NCBI GenBank assembly: GCA_963966185.1
Contig: CAWZYM010000247.1
Span: forward strand, 101,001 to 165,000
DNA: 64,000 nucleotides
Direction of reading: 5' to 3'
From: Rhabditoides inermis
Taxonomy: Eukaryota > Nematoda > Chromadorea > Rhabditida > Rhabditidae
The notes under the pieces are model-generated. The model did no database searches, was not told where the DNA came from, and saw only the letters and a program-made list of their open reading frames with translations. The position numbers and the translations under genes were made by a program. Positions 1 to 11,020 of the stretch are shown piece after piece (positions within the stretch are counted from its first letter, which is position 1; each line of letters begins with the position of its first letter).

Positions 1-384
1 AGCTGACTATGTATGCGGCAAGACGTCGTCAGTGTTACTAGACCAGATGAATAGTAAGAAGGTAAAAAGAGATAGGGGCGACGTTATGCGATTCCGATGA
101 GCAGGCGGGGATACGAATAGACTGCCTAGTCTACTCTACACGTGTTTGATGCTGGAGGCGCGCGAGTGGCGCGAAGTCGCGTCCACGAACTGAAGGTCGT
201 CCTGAAAACGCGTTGAGTGTGGAAAGTTTGAACTGATGCTGCCGGGTTTGTGTTCTGCACATTTCAACCACTGTCAAACTCCAACCACTGTCATTCCTCA
301 TAAGACTATGATGCTACTCCGAGTGGTGCACACTACAGGGAGAGTGTCGTCTACCGACTAGGATTACCCTGTCTCTGCCCACTG
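1..384. other. region 3' of the transporter gene
   Basis: This stretch lies downstream of the stop codon of the minus-strand glutamate transporter. I see no second gene, no RNA gene and no clear repeat. The transporter's 3' untranslated region must fall here, but I found no canonical AATAAA on the minus strand close to the stop. Confidence 0.4.
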
Positions 385-1481
385 TCACACCGTCTCGAGG
401 AGGGAGCGTCGCTCGTCTGGCACGGCGAGTGACTGCGCGGCGGCGGCGGCGAGTGTGTGGTTGGTGTTGTGTGCGTGGTGTGCCTGCACTGCCGACGGGT
501 ACGGCAGAGTGGGCGGATAGGGCAGCTGCTCCGACATCGTACGCTTCACTACGCCCTGCAACACGTACACTCCGAACAGTCAAGTGGTGACCACCAGTCG
601 TACACCACTCAACAAATCTCTGCGATTAGACGATTAATGTGAATGTGGTTGCTTTTTTTGTCAGATACATACACTGATTACCCATAATGCTGGTTTCCGG
701 ACAAGTTGAGATGAATGCATTTTTTTTAATTAAGCTAAGTGCATTCGCAGGGCACTTGACGTAATGAACCCATTGTGCTAGTAACAACTTGAATCGAAAT
801 AGAAAGAACTACAGCATGATGAGAAAGTTATTTTTTTAAACCATGATAAAGCGACCGTTTTGTTCGTGAAGTCGAAATCCGTTAAATAATAAAATGGCGA
901 ACAACGCCATTGCGTATTCTCAAAGTGATGTGATACAAAAATAAAACAAGAATCAGCTTTTTTCACGAACATGTTTCGTCAATGTGGAGTCACATTTCAC
1001 TAACTACTTCCCCCACAATGTACTGTCAATAAATGTGTCGAAATGTTGACGATTCTCATTTTCTCACCTTCTCAATGTCATTCAGAGGAATATCCTGCAA
1101 CGCGCCTGGATTCGTCTCATTGAGGGCATCTGGAAACATCGGTAAAAAATGGAGCGTGCCACATCAAGCAGCTTGTCAATTACACGTTTATAGCATCGTT
1201 TGCCAACACGGACACACCGTTTTTACCCTCGTTTTCCCTTTCTCTCTCCCCTTCTTATCGACTCACAGATGTCCTCTCTAATTTGTCGAATCAGCTCGTC
1301 GCTGTCTGCTTCTAGCAGCGACTCCTGCAAACATGGTGGGGTGTTTTGCAGCGTTGTCTTGGCGATGATACGGTAATTCTCACGACGCACACCTTGGTGA
1401 GGTGGTGGATGATGCCGGCTCCAAAAGAATCGCCCAGAACGTTCACACTCGTGCGAATACGGTCTCTGAATAAGGAGGGTC

Positions 1482-1531
<50 letters not shown>

Positions 1532-2889
1532 AAAGACTGAAAGACTATAACAAAAATCTAGGTGGCGGAAGACTTCCCACGGTTTGTAGCCTGATTGTGA
1601 TAGCGCTATTTCACGATTCCGGAAAAACAGCAGCGAAACGTCTTCTACGAGTCTCTTTCTCGTTATAGGGACTGACCAAAGTAAGTTGTTATAAGTTGAA
1701 GTGAGATGGATAGGAAGAGAAAATGAAAGACAGAAAGAGAAGTGAACTGACAGCAGCCAGTCAACAGTGAGCAGGAGTGAAAGGTCCTTAGCGGGAAGGC
1801 CTACGGTAGTGAGGACGATGACAATCGTGTCGAGACCAGCTGGAACCGAGCCGGACCCAATCGATGCGACAGTCGTTGTGACACTGCAATTGATGAAAAA
1901 TGTAGATATTTAGAGATACGTTAGTTGCAAAAAGCAGAATAATTATTCACTGCTGTTTCTACTTTCGTTTGTGTGGTGGTGTTGCTGAAAGTGTTAAGGA
2001 AACACTGTGTAGACATTTTTTGTAAGAGAGAAACAGTTGTTTTTTTCATGTCATGAGTCAGTTAATCACTACACGGACAAATCCTGTCTGATTCCATGGT
2101 ATCTTTTTTCTCGAATCCCATCTGCATCTCTTCCATCTTTGTTCCCTGTTCGTCTCTTCCTATTTTCCCTCTGTAGTCTTTCTTTTCTATTCGCTCTGTT
2201 TCTTAACTCCTCAAGAAAGCGAAGTTGAGACAAAATATATACTACCAAAATACGTATTTTACATCCAACAATAAATAAAGTACAACTTTCCGTTTGAGCG
2301 GACTAGAATCGTAATCAAGATGCTGACCGACGTCAATTAAAAAATTAAGAATATGCGTGACTTGACGTGCACTTGCTCACCTGATGGTGAGTAGTTCCAT
2401 GATGGACAGCTTCACATTGTGCAGCTGCGCGATGAAGATGACCGCCACAGCCTCGTATAGCGCTGTGCCGTCCTGTAACCACGTTTCGTACAATTCGCAT
2501 TCTCTGAGTATGGCGGATCTCGAGCATGATAGAGTGTGGTGTGAACAAAGAACCGCCGACTAGTGCATAGTTTGTGTTATCATCGAGCCGCATGCGTTTC
2601 GATGTTCCGTCCTAATTAGAAACTGATTTCCCCAGATAGTAGGGTAATATCGAAACAACTAATATATGTCGCACGTAAGTGGAGAAAATAGCGATTGTGA
2701 GAATCATATTGTGAGTTTGATTAGAACAAAAGTAGTAGTTGTGTTCTGAACCAAGGTGTCTCGAGACTATATCTATATGTACCAATCACAAGCAACTTTT
2801 TTCTCAAACGTACACTATTTTTTGTGAAGGGAATATGAAATGAACAGAAAGTGATAAGAAGGGAGAGAGTTTGGAAAGTTAGAGAGAGG

Positions 2890-2935
<46 letters not shown>

Positions 2936-3930
2936 AAGAGAGATGCGTACCATGGTGATGGTGGCTCCGAGTGGTAGTACGAACCGCGTGACTCGCCGGT
3001 CGATTTTCAAGTTCTCCTCCAGACAGCGGAATGTGACTGGTAGGGTGGCGCCGCTGAAACCATCAACTTACTTATTCACATATAGCCTGCGCCAAAGGCA
3101 TAGTTTTCGGTCTACCTCGCTTGCAGTTCGAAGCACGGTGCGATAACCGTCTGCCACTCTTGGTTCGCGCGCTATTGCCGAGAGCTGACTCTCCGTCCTC
3201 TGATCTACCCCACCGCGCGCAACTTATTGCGAGCATAGAACTAAACTATGATGACTCTTTGAATAGACCTCATGATGCCTAAAAAAACCTTGATATTTAC
3301 TATTCTGGATGTTGGTGTGTAAACGTGTAGTGTTGTGATTTGTAATCAGTGTCTACATCTGATCTATGTAGATGTCGCATACAGCAGTGCGCAAGAAGTT
3401 CCTTGACTGCTCGACGGGTCACTCAACTCTCCGATTTCCCCTGCCTCTCTCACCTGGACGCTGTTCCGAACGCAGTGGCCAGTGCCTGCAGGATACCTGT
3501 CATGAACTGGAACGGGCTCTTCCTGAAACAACAGCTTTCGTCTTCATCTGTTCGTAGTTTGTTATATGTTTTGAGCGGGAACTTTCTAGCTATATTGTGA
3601 AAACCCTGAACGTGATGTGCGTGGAGAATAATAGTTATTAAAAGCTAGTTATTTTTAGCGCACGAATGAAACCCTATACGTAGTATGGTGATTTTCATCC
3701 ATCAAAAACTTGGGTCAAGATATTAGTCAGTTTAAAATAGAAACAAGTTTCGAGAAGGTGTGTTTTCGAAACCTTCTCCCCATCCTTACTAACATAGTTG
3801 TTTTTTCGACGTTCTAGTTTTTAAAACGCGTGATATTAACCGCTTCCGGCTCACCTCGTCACGATGGCGTAGAGAAGAGGCAGTGTGAGCAGACTGTGGA
3901 TCATCAGACCGCAGATCACCGTCACCACGT

Positions 3931-3989
<59 letters not shown>

Positions 3990-4198
3990 TTCTCTTTTCC
4001 ATGGAGCACCACATATACATGAGAGGTGGAATCTATGGCGAAATTGTAGTGTTTTCCAGTGACACATGTGGTGCTGCACAACTCTACACTCACATAGCGA
4101 GTGCTTGCGCCGTCTCACTCAGGTTGTCGATGTCGACAATGTTCTTGCAGACGAGCGACAGAATGCCGATTGGATAACACCTGAGAAGGTTGGGGAAA

Positions 4199-4264
<66 letters not shown>

Positions 4265-4298
4265 CTCTACTCTCTACTCTCTACTCTCTACTCTCTCT

Positions 4299-4341
<43 letters not shown>

Positions 4342-7300
4342 CCTGTCTACTCCCTACATACCACATGAGTGCCGATATCCACTTCATAATGATCGCATCG
4401 AGAACAATGAAGAAGTTGATCATCAGACGGGCCTGAAGTTGACTTCAGTATCTATATCGTGATTGCATATCAGATTTTCTTACAATCAGAAATTCTTCTT
4501 CATTCACTTATGATCTGCAAAACATTGCATCAGAGTTCATCAAAATCGAAAAAGCTCACTTGTTCTCCCAGGATGGAGAGAATCACACCGAATCCAGTAC
4601 AGAAGACGATCAGACCTGCAAAATTGCTACCTTATCCCTCATTCGAGCAACCTCGTTTTTCGCTTTTGATTTGCAATGCATTTTCATCATGGGTTTCTGT
4701 GTGCAAGAGTGCTCTGAACTCTTCAACTCGCGTAACTCGATGAGTTAGCAATCATCGTAGGCTCTAATCCTTGATCATCTATTCATCTGCAAGGAACACT
4801 CGTGACAGTGCGGGCGCGTGGACCAGGACGGTAATCGAATCGCGTCGGCATGCTCCTCGATCGGTCGCCTTCTACAGTGTCACTTGGACAGTGTTGGCGG
4901 AGCGCGATGACCAACTCGATGCACACCTATCTCAACGACTTCACATTCGACCGCAGTCCGCTGCAGTGGGTTCTCATCTCCGGCTTGTGTGTCATCATAT
5001 TCGTCGCGTTCGTTCTCAACGCACTCTTCGTTGCACTTCTCATCAGGGCAAGAAACAAAAGGATGAGTGTGAGTTGAAATGCAGTCCACAAGATCTGTTT
5101 TTGCAGGGCCGCTACTGGCGCATAGTGTGGCAGGTCGGTTTCTGTAACATGATTCACACTCTGTTTCACTTGATCTCAACCATTCCGCAACTGCTCACCG
5201 AGTTGGTGGAAAGTTTCTGGTCAACATATTGACCTGTGTGTTACAGCACCTTTCCCTACGACACGTACATACGTATCACTAACGTGATGAAATATTTTTC
5301 GAGCCACGGCATTATATTCTTTCTCTTTTTCATCGCGCTCAATCGATTTGCAATATTCGTGATCAAACCACTGGAAAAGTTGCTATTTTCTACGTGAGTT
5401 GCAACAAAATATGCATGTACAATAGTCGAATGGAAAACTTTTTTTTCAGTCGAACTCGTCTTTACATGTGTGTTACTTTCATCTGGTGTTATGCACTATT
5501 CTTTGCTACTACTTCGTTATGGGTACGCTGCACGTGAGTAGTGTTTCTGTTTTGTAACTGCTTTCTAACCAAGTAAAAAAAGTATTCATAGACGAACATT
5601 CAACGAAACGTTGAATGAGTTCATTTATTCTTGTTCTTATTTTGATGCAGCTATAACAATAATTCAGGTGTGCTATTTTGTTCTTCGATTGTGAATTAGA
5701 CGCACAGTTTCAGATAGCTATTGCCCACAACACGTACCTACCATGGCTATCGTGTATTTTATATGTTTCTGTATTCGTGTCGTTGAGAAAACAGAGAAAG
5801 GTGAGTTTAAGCAATTCCAATAACACTCTAGCCATTTTCCAGGCGTTGATCAGCAATAATAAACCGAAGATGCAGTGGAATGCGGAAACACGGCTTTTGC
5901 TGCAGTCGATTGTGATAACATTAGGACGCATGGTCAACATTGAAAAAACAAATAAACACTCTTTTCGATGTTCTAGTACCCTTTTTCAGTTCACCCAACT
6001 GTGTCACAGCCTGATTGTCGAAATCGACACTTCGGCCGGTCAGCAGACAGTATTCCTTGTCATATACTTCTACATGGATGTGTTCTTCTCGTTCCTTCTC
6101 CCTCTCTCAGTCGTTCAAATCAGTCACGACATGCGCAAAGGTGTTGTCTTTTCTTGAACATCATGAGTACTCTGATTCAGAAATCTGCAGCGTTTTCTAT
6201 GGCGGCAGCTCGACAGTCGCGATAAGCACGACGCGAGCTAGTGCATCCACCAGAGCAACATTGCGTGCATTTAGGTGAAAAAAAAGATGAAATGTATGAT
6301 AAATTGCAATGCCGCGGAACAACAAACTGTACTAGGGAACAAAAGATAAAGTAGCGCGTAAACACGAGATGAAAACAAATGAACTGGCTGCGGTCAAAAG
6401 ACGCATGTGGCGCGGGATGCATACTCTGGGAAAAATAGCAGACTGGCAATGCGTGTTGTGCATCACTCACCCAGCACGTTCATCTCGTTGGTGTAGGTGA
6501 GGTGGGGCTTGTTGATCTCCGTGATGTTCGGCACGGTGCCGTTCGGCAGCTTCACTACCTGCAACCTCCACGTCCGCTTCGAGAATAATAGAGGGAGAGA
6601 AAAGAGAGAGAAGAGAAAGGGAGGGAGAGAGAGATAGAGAGAGTGGTACCACCTAAGCGGAAACAGACTAGAGAAGTACCACCAAGGCCATACAGCAAGT
6701 ACACAAGCAGGCACAATGGTTTATCAGAGTGTGATTGCAATCGGGGTTGGTTCTGGACGTCGAGGGACGTAGAGGGTCGAGGGACGGGCGACGAGGGTCG
6801 AGGGGGACTCCGAGGGGAGCAGGGGCCCAGAGAAGGCGGTGGCGAGAGAATGCCCAGACGAGGCCACGCGGCCGCTATTTACGTCGTTTGCCAGACATGA
6901 TAATCACCGAGTTGCGTCCTTTCGCTGGTTAGCATCGTTAGTCGAATGAGTGATATTTGCATATTCAAATGAGGTCGTTTCGTCGTTCCACGACACTCCC
7001 CCCTTTACAAGCGAAAAAGACAAGTTGTATACGCTGCGACTGGTGCTCTATTTGAATATGCAAATCCGATATTGCATGTATTGCTTGTATGTTTGCGACT
7101 ATTGGTGAATGGTCGTATTATAATATCGAACATGTTTAGCTCAAAAAAAGAGCTTTTGGAAAGAGAAAGGATCATTTGACTGCCCGATTCGCGAACAGAG
7201 TCTACTCGATGGTATCCACCTCTCGGCGGGCAACGAGTCTTTCACGTGCTCTACTAAGGCCGACTTTGCCTAGGCCGTTCAAACACAATAGTGACTCTCT

Positions 7301-10300
7301 GCTCGGCTCTGTGTGTGGGAACAACACACAGAGTTACAATCGGGAACATCATACCCGGATCTCACTTATTATGGGAAACATGATCAATATGCTGTCCTGT
7401 TTAGCGGACAAATACAAGAAAATATCGGATGTTTTCTCAATCGATATGGGGTTTTTTGTTGGATGCATTTTGATTAGCGAAGTCTTTAGCAATCGGATAG
7501 TGGTTTGTCTGATGGCACGATAGCGGAACGATTGCTCGATTCGGGTTCTTCATCGGGTTCTTCATCTGCATCCTGCACGCCTTGTCCATGTGGTCCTTCC
7601 ATCCTACAGGGTTCCTTCTTGTCCATCTATTTCGAGTGCCGGTGTTGAGTCGTGTGTCGTTCTCCTTGTGATCGAATACGGTGCCGTGAGTGCGAAAGCA
7701 GATGCTCTTCGTGTGATAGTGATAGTGACGCGTCTTGGACAGACAATCTGACGAGTTGTGGCCTCTTCCGCAATAACGACAGTTCTCAGGTATCATATGG
7801 CAGTTTTTGGCCGAATGAGTGACCGAGTAGCACTTGAGACAGGCAGTGTTCGTCTTCGCTATCTGATAGCGGACTGTCTTCGATGTGATCACATCGCACG
7901 TTAGAGACGTGTGGTTGGTTGAGCTGCAGAACAGACATGCGCTCGTGTGGTGCACGCTTCCCCCTTCTCCAACGTTGACGTGGGTCGTGAGAGAGCGGAT
8001 GGTACCGCTTGTCGTTTGAGGTATCACATGTTGTTCTGTCGCAAGATACTCTTCCATTCGCAAGATGGTGTGCAAATGACCCTGGATTTCTTCGTCAGAC
8101 GACCAGATCATTCCACTTCCATCTCGGATATTTCCCCACGCTGCGTACACATGCTACGCATGCGTGGACGCAAAAGCGGCTCAAGTGTGCGTGTGTTCGT
8201 TGCACACGCACACAAGTCTTCTACGCAAAACAGAGTGCGTGAGCGCATCGGTCGGTGGTAAAACGGTACTGGAAATTTAAAAATAGTTGAACGTTAAATA
8301 TCATTTTGAAACTGATCATAGAATAGTAATACACATCATAAAAATAACGTTTTCATTTATTTCAATTTTGCAAAACAAATTGAAAACCGCGGGGATCGAA
8401 CCCACAACAGTCCGGATTACCACGCTAGCTCACTACCTCCTGAGCAATGCTCGTTGATACAAAGAGATGAGCAGGGCGCACCTAAGTACGCTGATTCTCT
8501 TGCGAGTTTTCTCTACGCATGTGAGGAATGCGTGAAGCTCGTCTCACTCGCCCCAATTCGCGCGTCGGCCGGTCTGCCATCCACGCATGTGAACAGTGCG
8601 TAGAATGCCTCACTCGATCTTCACATGCGTGGCACTGTCAAGTTTTGGGTACGCAGTGTGAGAATTTACCTGAGATGTTTCGTCAAGTTCATTTTCGCAA
8701 CTTTTCGCTGAATGCGCGGTGGGAGAGTGCGAAACAATTCAGAGGTTCTGGGAGGGACGATTGAGCCAGGAATACTGAGTTCACTGAGCTTTGTCATGAT
8801 GACAATGTCTTCGTATCGCTCACGTAGCTCAGTCACGGTACACGTATCGTTGAGTGGTCGCATAGCTCTCACCAACTTCTGCAGATGCAGATTGTACGAG
8901 GGAGAGTGGAAGAATCGCTCTTTGAGGTATTTCACCGCCTCATCGAGTTGCTCCGCTCGTTTCGGAAGGATTGCCTTGAGACGCGCATCTTCGCACGAAT
9001 TGATCAGAAGGATAATCTTATCGATTGGATCCATACCGGGATGCTTATACACGAATGGCTCAAAGAGATCCCAGAAGCCGATGAACGACTTTAGGTCCGA
9101 GAACTTCGGTAAAACGGATTGGAAATCGATTGATGTCATATCATTATGTTGCCAATTTTTTTTATATTTAATAGATATAGGGCGCAGAGGCCAGAAAAAT
9201 GCGATTTCTCTTAATAGAATGTGTGGTCGCTCAGGACAGATATATCAATCGATTATCGATCGATAACAGATTCTCTCAGGTAGAACTTTCTCTGATTGCT
9301 TGCTCAATGTGCGTTTCACTGCTGGCTTACTGTAGGCTTGGGGTGTCTCTCTGTCTTTTGATTGACCACGGGTTCGTAATCCGAAGTGGTCCGATGCACC
9401 ATAAGCGGAAACAGACTAGAGAAGTACCACCAAGGCCATACAGCAAGTACACAAGCAGGCACAATGGTTTATCAGAGTGTGATTGCAATCGGGGTTGGTT
9501 CTGGACGTCGAGGGACGTAGAGGGTCGAGGGACGGGCGACGAGGGTCGAGGGGGACTCCGAGGGGAGCAGGGGCCCAGAGAAGGCGGTGGCGAGAGAATG
9601 CCCAGACGAGGCCACGCGGCCGCTATTTACGTCGTTTGCCAGACATGATAATCACCGAGTTGCGTCCTTTCGCTGGTTAGCATCGTTAGTCGAATGAGTG
9701 ATATTTGCATATTCAAATGAGGTCGTTTCGTCGTTCCACGACACCACCTGACCTTCGGCTTGCTGCTGACGTAGTAGGTCTGCACCTGCTGGAACGTTGC
9801 CTGGATGATGTTTTCCGGAAACATGTTCCTGCAAGCATCATGGTGTTTATTCTATGCTAGTACGACATTGGAAACAGTGGCTGTGTCACCTGATCTGATC
9901 CAAGAACGTGTCGAGTGTGGAGAGTGGTGTCTTCTCGAGTGTCCCCTCTCCGAGTGCGTGAATCAGCGCCGGGTCTCCGGGTTGAATCGACGACACAAGG
10001 ATGATGCCAGTCTGAAAAACCAGTATTTCCAGCAGTGAATGCAAATGTGTTCGAGAAGCGTTTTCATGACCCTGACTAAAGTTGGTGTTTCAAAAATAAT
10101 TGAGGCCACATACATATATGCTCGAAAGAGACTCGACAAGCTAATCGAATGAAGACGTACTTTATGAAAAATGAAAAAGGTACAAATGACGCACGAATGT
10201 GGAGAGGAAAGTGGTTGTCATGTAGTAGAAGATGGTCATCAGCCCGATCTTGCGCGCGTCCCTCGCACGCACTTGCGCCAGCGCTGCAACGAGAGCAACA

Positions 10301-10990
10301 ACATGATTTGCTTTCGATCAGGGACAAGTCTGTTAGAGAACCAACAGTGATTCAGTACACGGCCAAACAGTATGTGTTGGTGGCGTTTCGAAACACCTGA
10401 TTTCATAGGCATTATAGTTGCACTGTTTGTACGATGAATGGTGTACTTATAATAACACTGGGCTGAACCTACCGAAATTGACGATGTGATACATCAATTC
10501 ATAAATCATAACACAATTAGTTGTTACCCACCAGATATGACGGATGAAATAATGAGGGGAAGGATCATCATTTCGACGATCTGCATGAAAATCTCTCCAG
10601 GAAAGCCGATCAGGGAAATCGTGTCATTGCTGCAAGAGTATGGGTATGAATCAATTGTTTTCGCTTCTTGGAGAGATGAAGTGTATGAAAATTGAAAAGT
10701 TGGCGGTTTGTTTGCGAACCTTGTTTTGTTGCTGTTTCACAACGTGCTCAACACAGTTTCCATTTGTGTTTGCACTCACACAAATTGGTCGCACACTTGC
10801 AGCGTGCGTTTTTCCATGCATATCACAAACATAATTCGAAAGATTGAACCCTATTTGGAAAAAAGAAAGAAGAAAAAAGAAAAGAGAGCTCTCACCTAGG
10901 ATTGAAGGGTCGAATGACGAATCCCAGTACTACACCGACCACGACACATTCTATGGTCAGTACAAGAAGGAGGTCCTTCTTCATGCCCAT
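385..10990 (-). CDS. glt: Glutamate/SLC1 (EAAT-type) sodium-coupled transporter, 18 exons
   Basis: Plasma-membrane uptake of glutamate coupled to sodium is the family role. Exons, 5' to 3' on the minus strand: 10990-10896, 10629-10532, 10283-10195, 10011-9890, 9828-9753, 6558-6471, 4615-4560, 4432-4362, 4180-4094, 3932-3855, 3522-3454, 3053-2951, 2472-2381, 1883-1752, 1465-1393, 1324-1267, 1129-1068, 555-385. All junctions are in phase and give 539 residues. Family signatures seen: YYMTTT, RNMFPEN, an extracellular loop with NGT and NIT glycosylation sites, [33 protein letters not shown], and [17 protein letters not shown]. The match is closest to the EAAT2/glt-1 type. Departures: the near-invariant NMDGT reads TMDGT, and the hairpin-2 tip is one residue short (SVPAG). 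The protein ends in ETV, a class I PDZ ligand. The start ATG (10990) follows a splice acceptor at 11021, so trans-splicing or a 5' exon is possible. Introns contain an LTR element and a receptor gene. Confidence 0.93.
1486..1524. repeat. (GA)n microsatellite
   Basis: Near-perfect GA dinucleotide run just inside the transporter intron, upstream of the exon encoding DRIRTS. Confidence 0.9.
2882..2944. repeat. (GA)n microsatellite
   Basis: GA-rich run that directly abuts the 5' splice site side (minus strand) of the transporter exon ending at 2951. On the transcript it reads as CT repeats a few bases into the intron. Confidence 0.85.
3941..3982. repeat. (CT)n microsatellite
   Basis: CT run in a transporter intron, immediately upstream (on the minus strand) of the acceptor of exon 3932-3855. 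Confidence 0.9.
4201..4338. repeat. (CT)n microsatellite with TACTC interruptions
   Basis: About 140 bp of CT repeats. Its middle part is a short tandem array built on the unit TACTCTC. It fills most of the small transporter intron between exons 4432-4362 and 4180-4094. Confidence 0.9.
4907..6278 (+). CDS. 7TM chemoreceptor-like GPCR (srx/srt-like), nested in transporter intron
   Basis: Exons 4907-5068, 5107-5219, 5247-5393, 5450-5533, 5651-5667, 5718-5800, 5843-5932, 5990-6140 and 6181-6278 join in phase to 314 residues. Hydrophobic segments are spaced as in a seven-helix receptor. TM3 carries [10 protein letters not shown] followed by a Pro (IKPLEK), and the segment before TM6 reads ETRLLLQS; both suit the srx/srt-type nematode serpentine receptors, although I cannot fix the class. 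The 17-nt exon at 5651 is the least certain part. An in-frame ATG at 4850 could extend the N-terminus by 19 residues. The whole gene lies inside the transporter intron 4616-6470 on the opposite strand. The ligand is unknown. Confidence 0.8.
6654..6995 (-). repeat. 3' LTR of the BEL/Pao-like element
   Basis: Copy of the 342-bp terminal repeat. On the minus strand it begins TGTCGTGG and ends CCGCTTA. It contains ATTTGCATATTCAAAT (6955-6970). Confidence 0.92.
6996..7006 (-). other. Polypurine tract of the LTR element
   Basis: On the minus strand the sequence AAAGGGGGGAG stands immediately before the 3' LTR, the position and composition expected of the plus-strand primer. Confidence 0.85.
7437..8150 (-). 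pseudogene. Gag C-terminal part with three zinc knuckles (retroelement)
   Basis: An open frame of about 237 codons in the LTR element. It carries three cysteine-histidine knuckles: two of the form CX2CX4HX4C ([14 protein letters not shown] and [14 protein letters not shown]) and one CX2CX3HX4C ([13 protein letters not shown]). Such knuckles bind genomic RNA in gag nucleocapsids. The frame is separated from the N-terminal gag part by the inserted segment 8141-8656 and appears shifted relative to it, so gag is broken here. Confidence 0.75.
8141..8656. repeat. Insertion-like segment within gag carrying a tRNA-like sequence
   Basis: The segment interrupts the gag frames. It begins CTGCGTAC and ends with the exact complement GTACGCAG, giving 8-bp inverted ends, and it is rich in CGCATG/TGCGTA words near both ends. 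It contains a tRNA-like block at 8383-8454. It could be a small secondary element or a decayed spacer. I see no clear target duplication. Confidence 0.45.
8383..8454 (-). other. tRNA-like (tRNA-derived) sequence
   Basis: On the minus strand there is a D-arm-like block (GCTCAGGAGGTAGTGAGC) and a T-arm with paired stem GTGGG/CCCGC around the B-box GGTTCGATCC. No proper anticodon stem or acceptor stem forms, so this is not a functional tRNA. It may be a SINE head or a tRNA relic. Confidence 0.5.
8666..9139 (-). pseudogene. Gag N-terminal part of the BEL/Pao-like element
   Basis: Open frame of 157 codons starting [15 protein letters not shown]. Segments such as [33 protein letters not shown] and [15 protein letters not shown] fit the DUF1759-type gag found in BEL/Pao retrotransposons. 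It stops soon after the motif KMNLTKHL, next to the inserted segment. A GTAAAT at the break could mimic a splice donor. The downstream zinc-knuckle part is in another frame. Confidence 0.75.
9386..9401 (-). other. Primer-binding site of the LTR element
   Basis: Directly downstream of the 5' LTR on the minus strand the sequence starts TGGTGCATCGG. Those 11 bases are complementary to the 3' end (including CCA) of a eukaryotic tRNA-Gly whose acceptor strand begins GCATCGG. The match weakens after that point. Confidence 0.75.
9402..9743 (-). repeat. 5' LTR of the BEL/Pao-like element
   Basis: Second 342-bp terminal repeat. I could find no difference from the copy at 6654-6995 by reading, which points to a recent insertion. 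Confidence 0.92.
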
Positions 10991-11020
10991 TTCGAGAAGT
11001 GGAGCGCGAAAAGGTTGCCT

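Larger units (their letters stand above)
6654..9743 (-). mobile_element. BEL/Pao-like LTR retrotransposon, non-autonomous, in transporter intron
   Basis: Two 342-bp direct repeats (6654-6995 and 9402-9743) that appear identical flank 2.4 kb. A 5-bp target duplication, CCACC, is present at 6649-6653 and 9744-9748. The element runs on the minus strand: 5' LTR at the high-coordinate end, then a primer-binding site directly after it, gag-like frames with CCHC knuckles, and a polypurine tract directly before the 3' LTR. The N-terminal gag frame resembles the gag of BEL/Pao elements. I find no protease, reverse transcriptase, RNase H or integrase, so it cannot be autonomous. It sits in the sense direction of the host gene, 9 bases into the intron that follows exon 9828-9753. 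Without it that intron would be about 100 bp. Confidence 0.9.

Noticed and set aside
457..642. Open frames opposite the last transporter exon
   Set aside because: They are shadows of the terminal exon 385-555; only the minus-strand frame fits the family and ends in a PDZ ligand.
7176..7523. Plus-strand frame of 115 codons inside the LTR element
   Set aside because: It lies between gag and the 3' LTR on the wrong strand, has no motif, and is not splice-connected.
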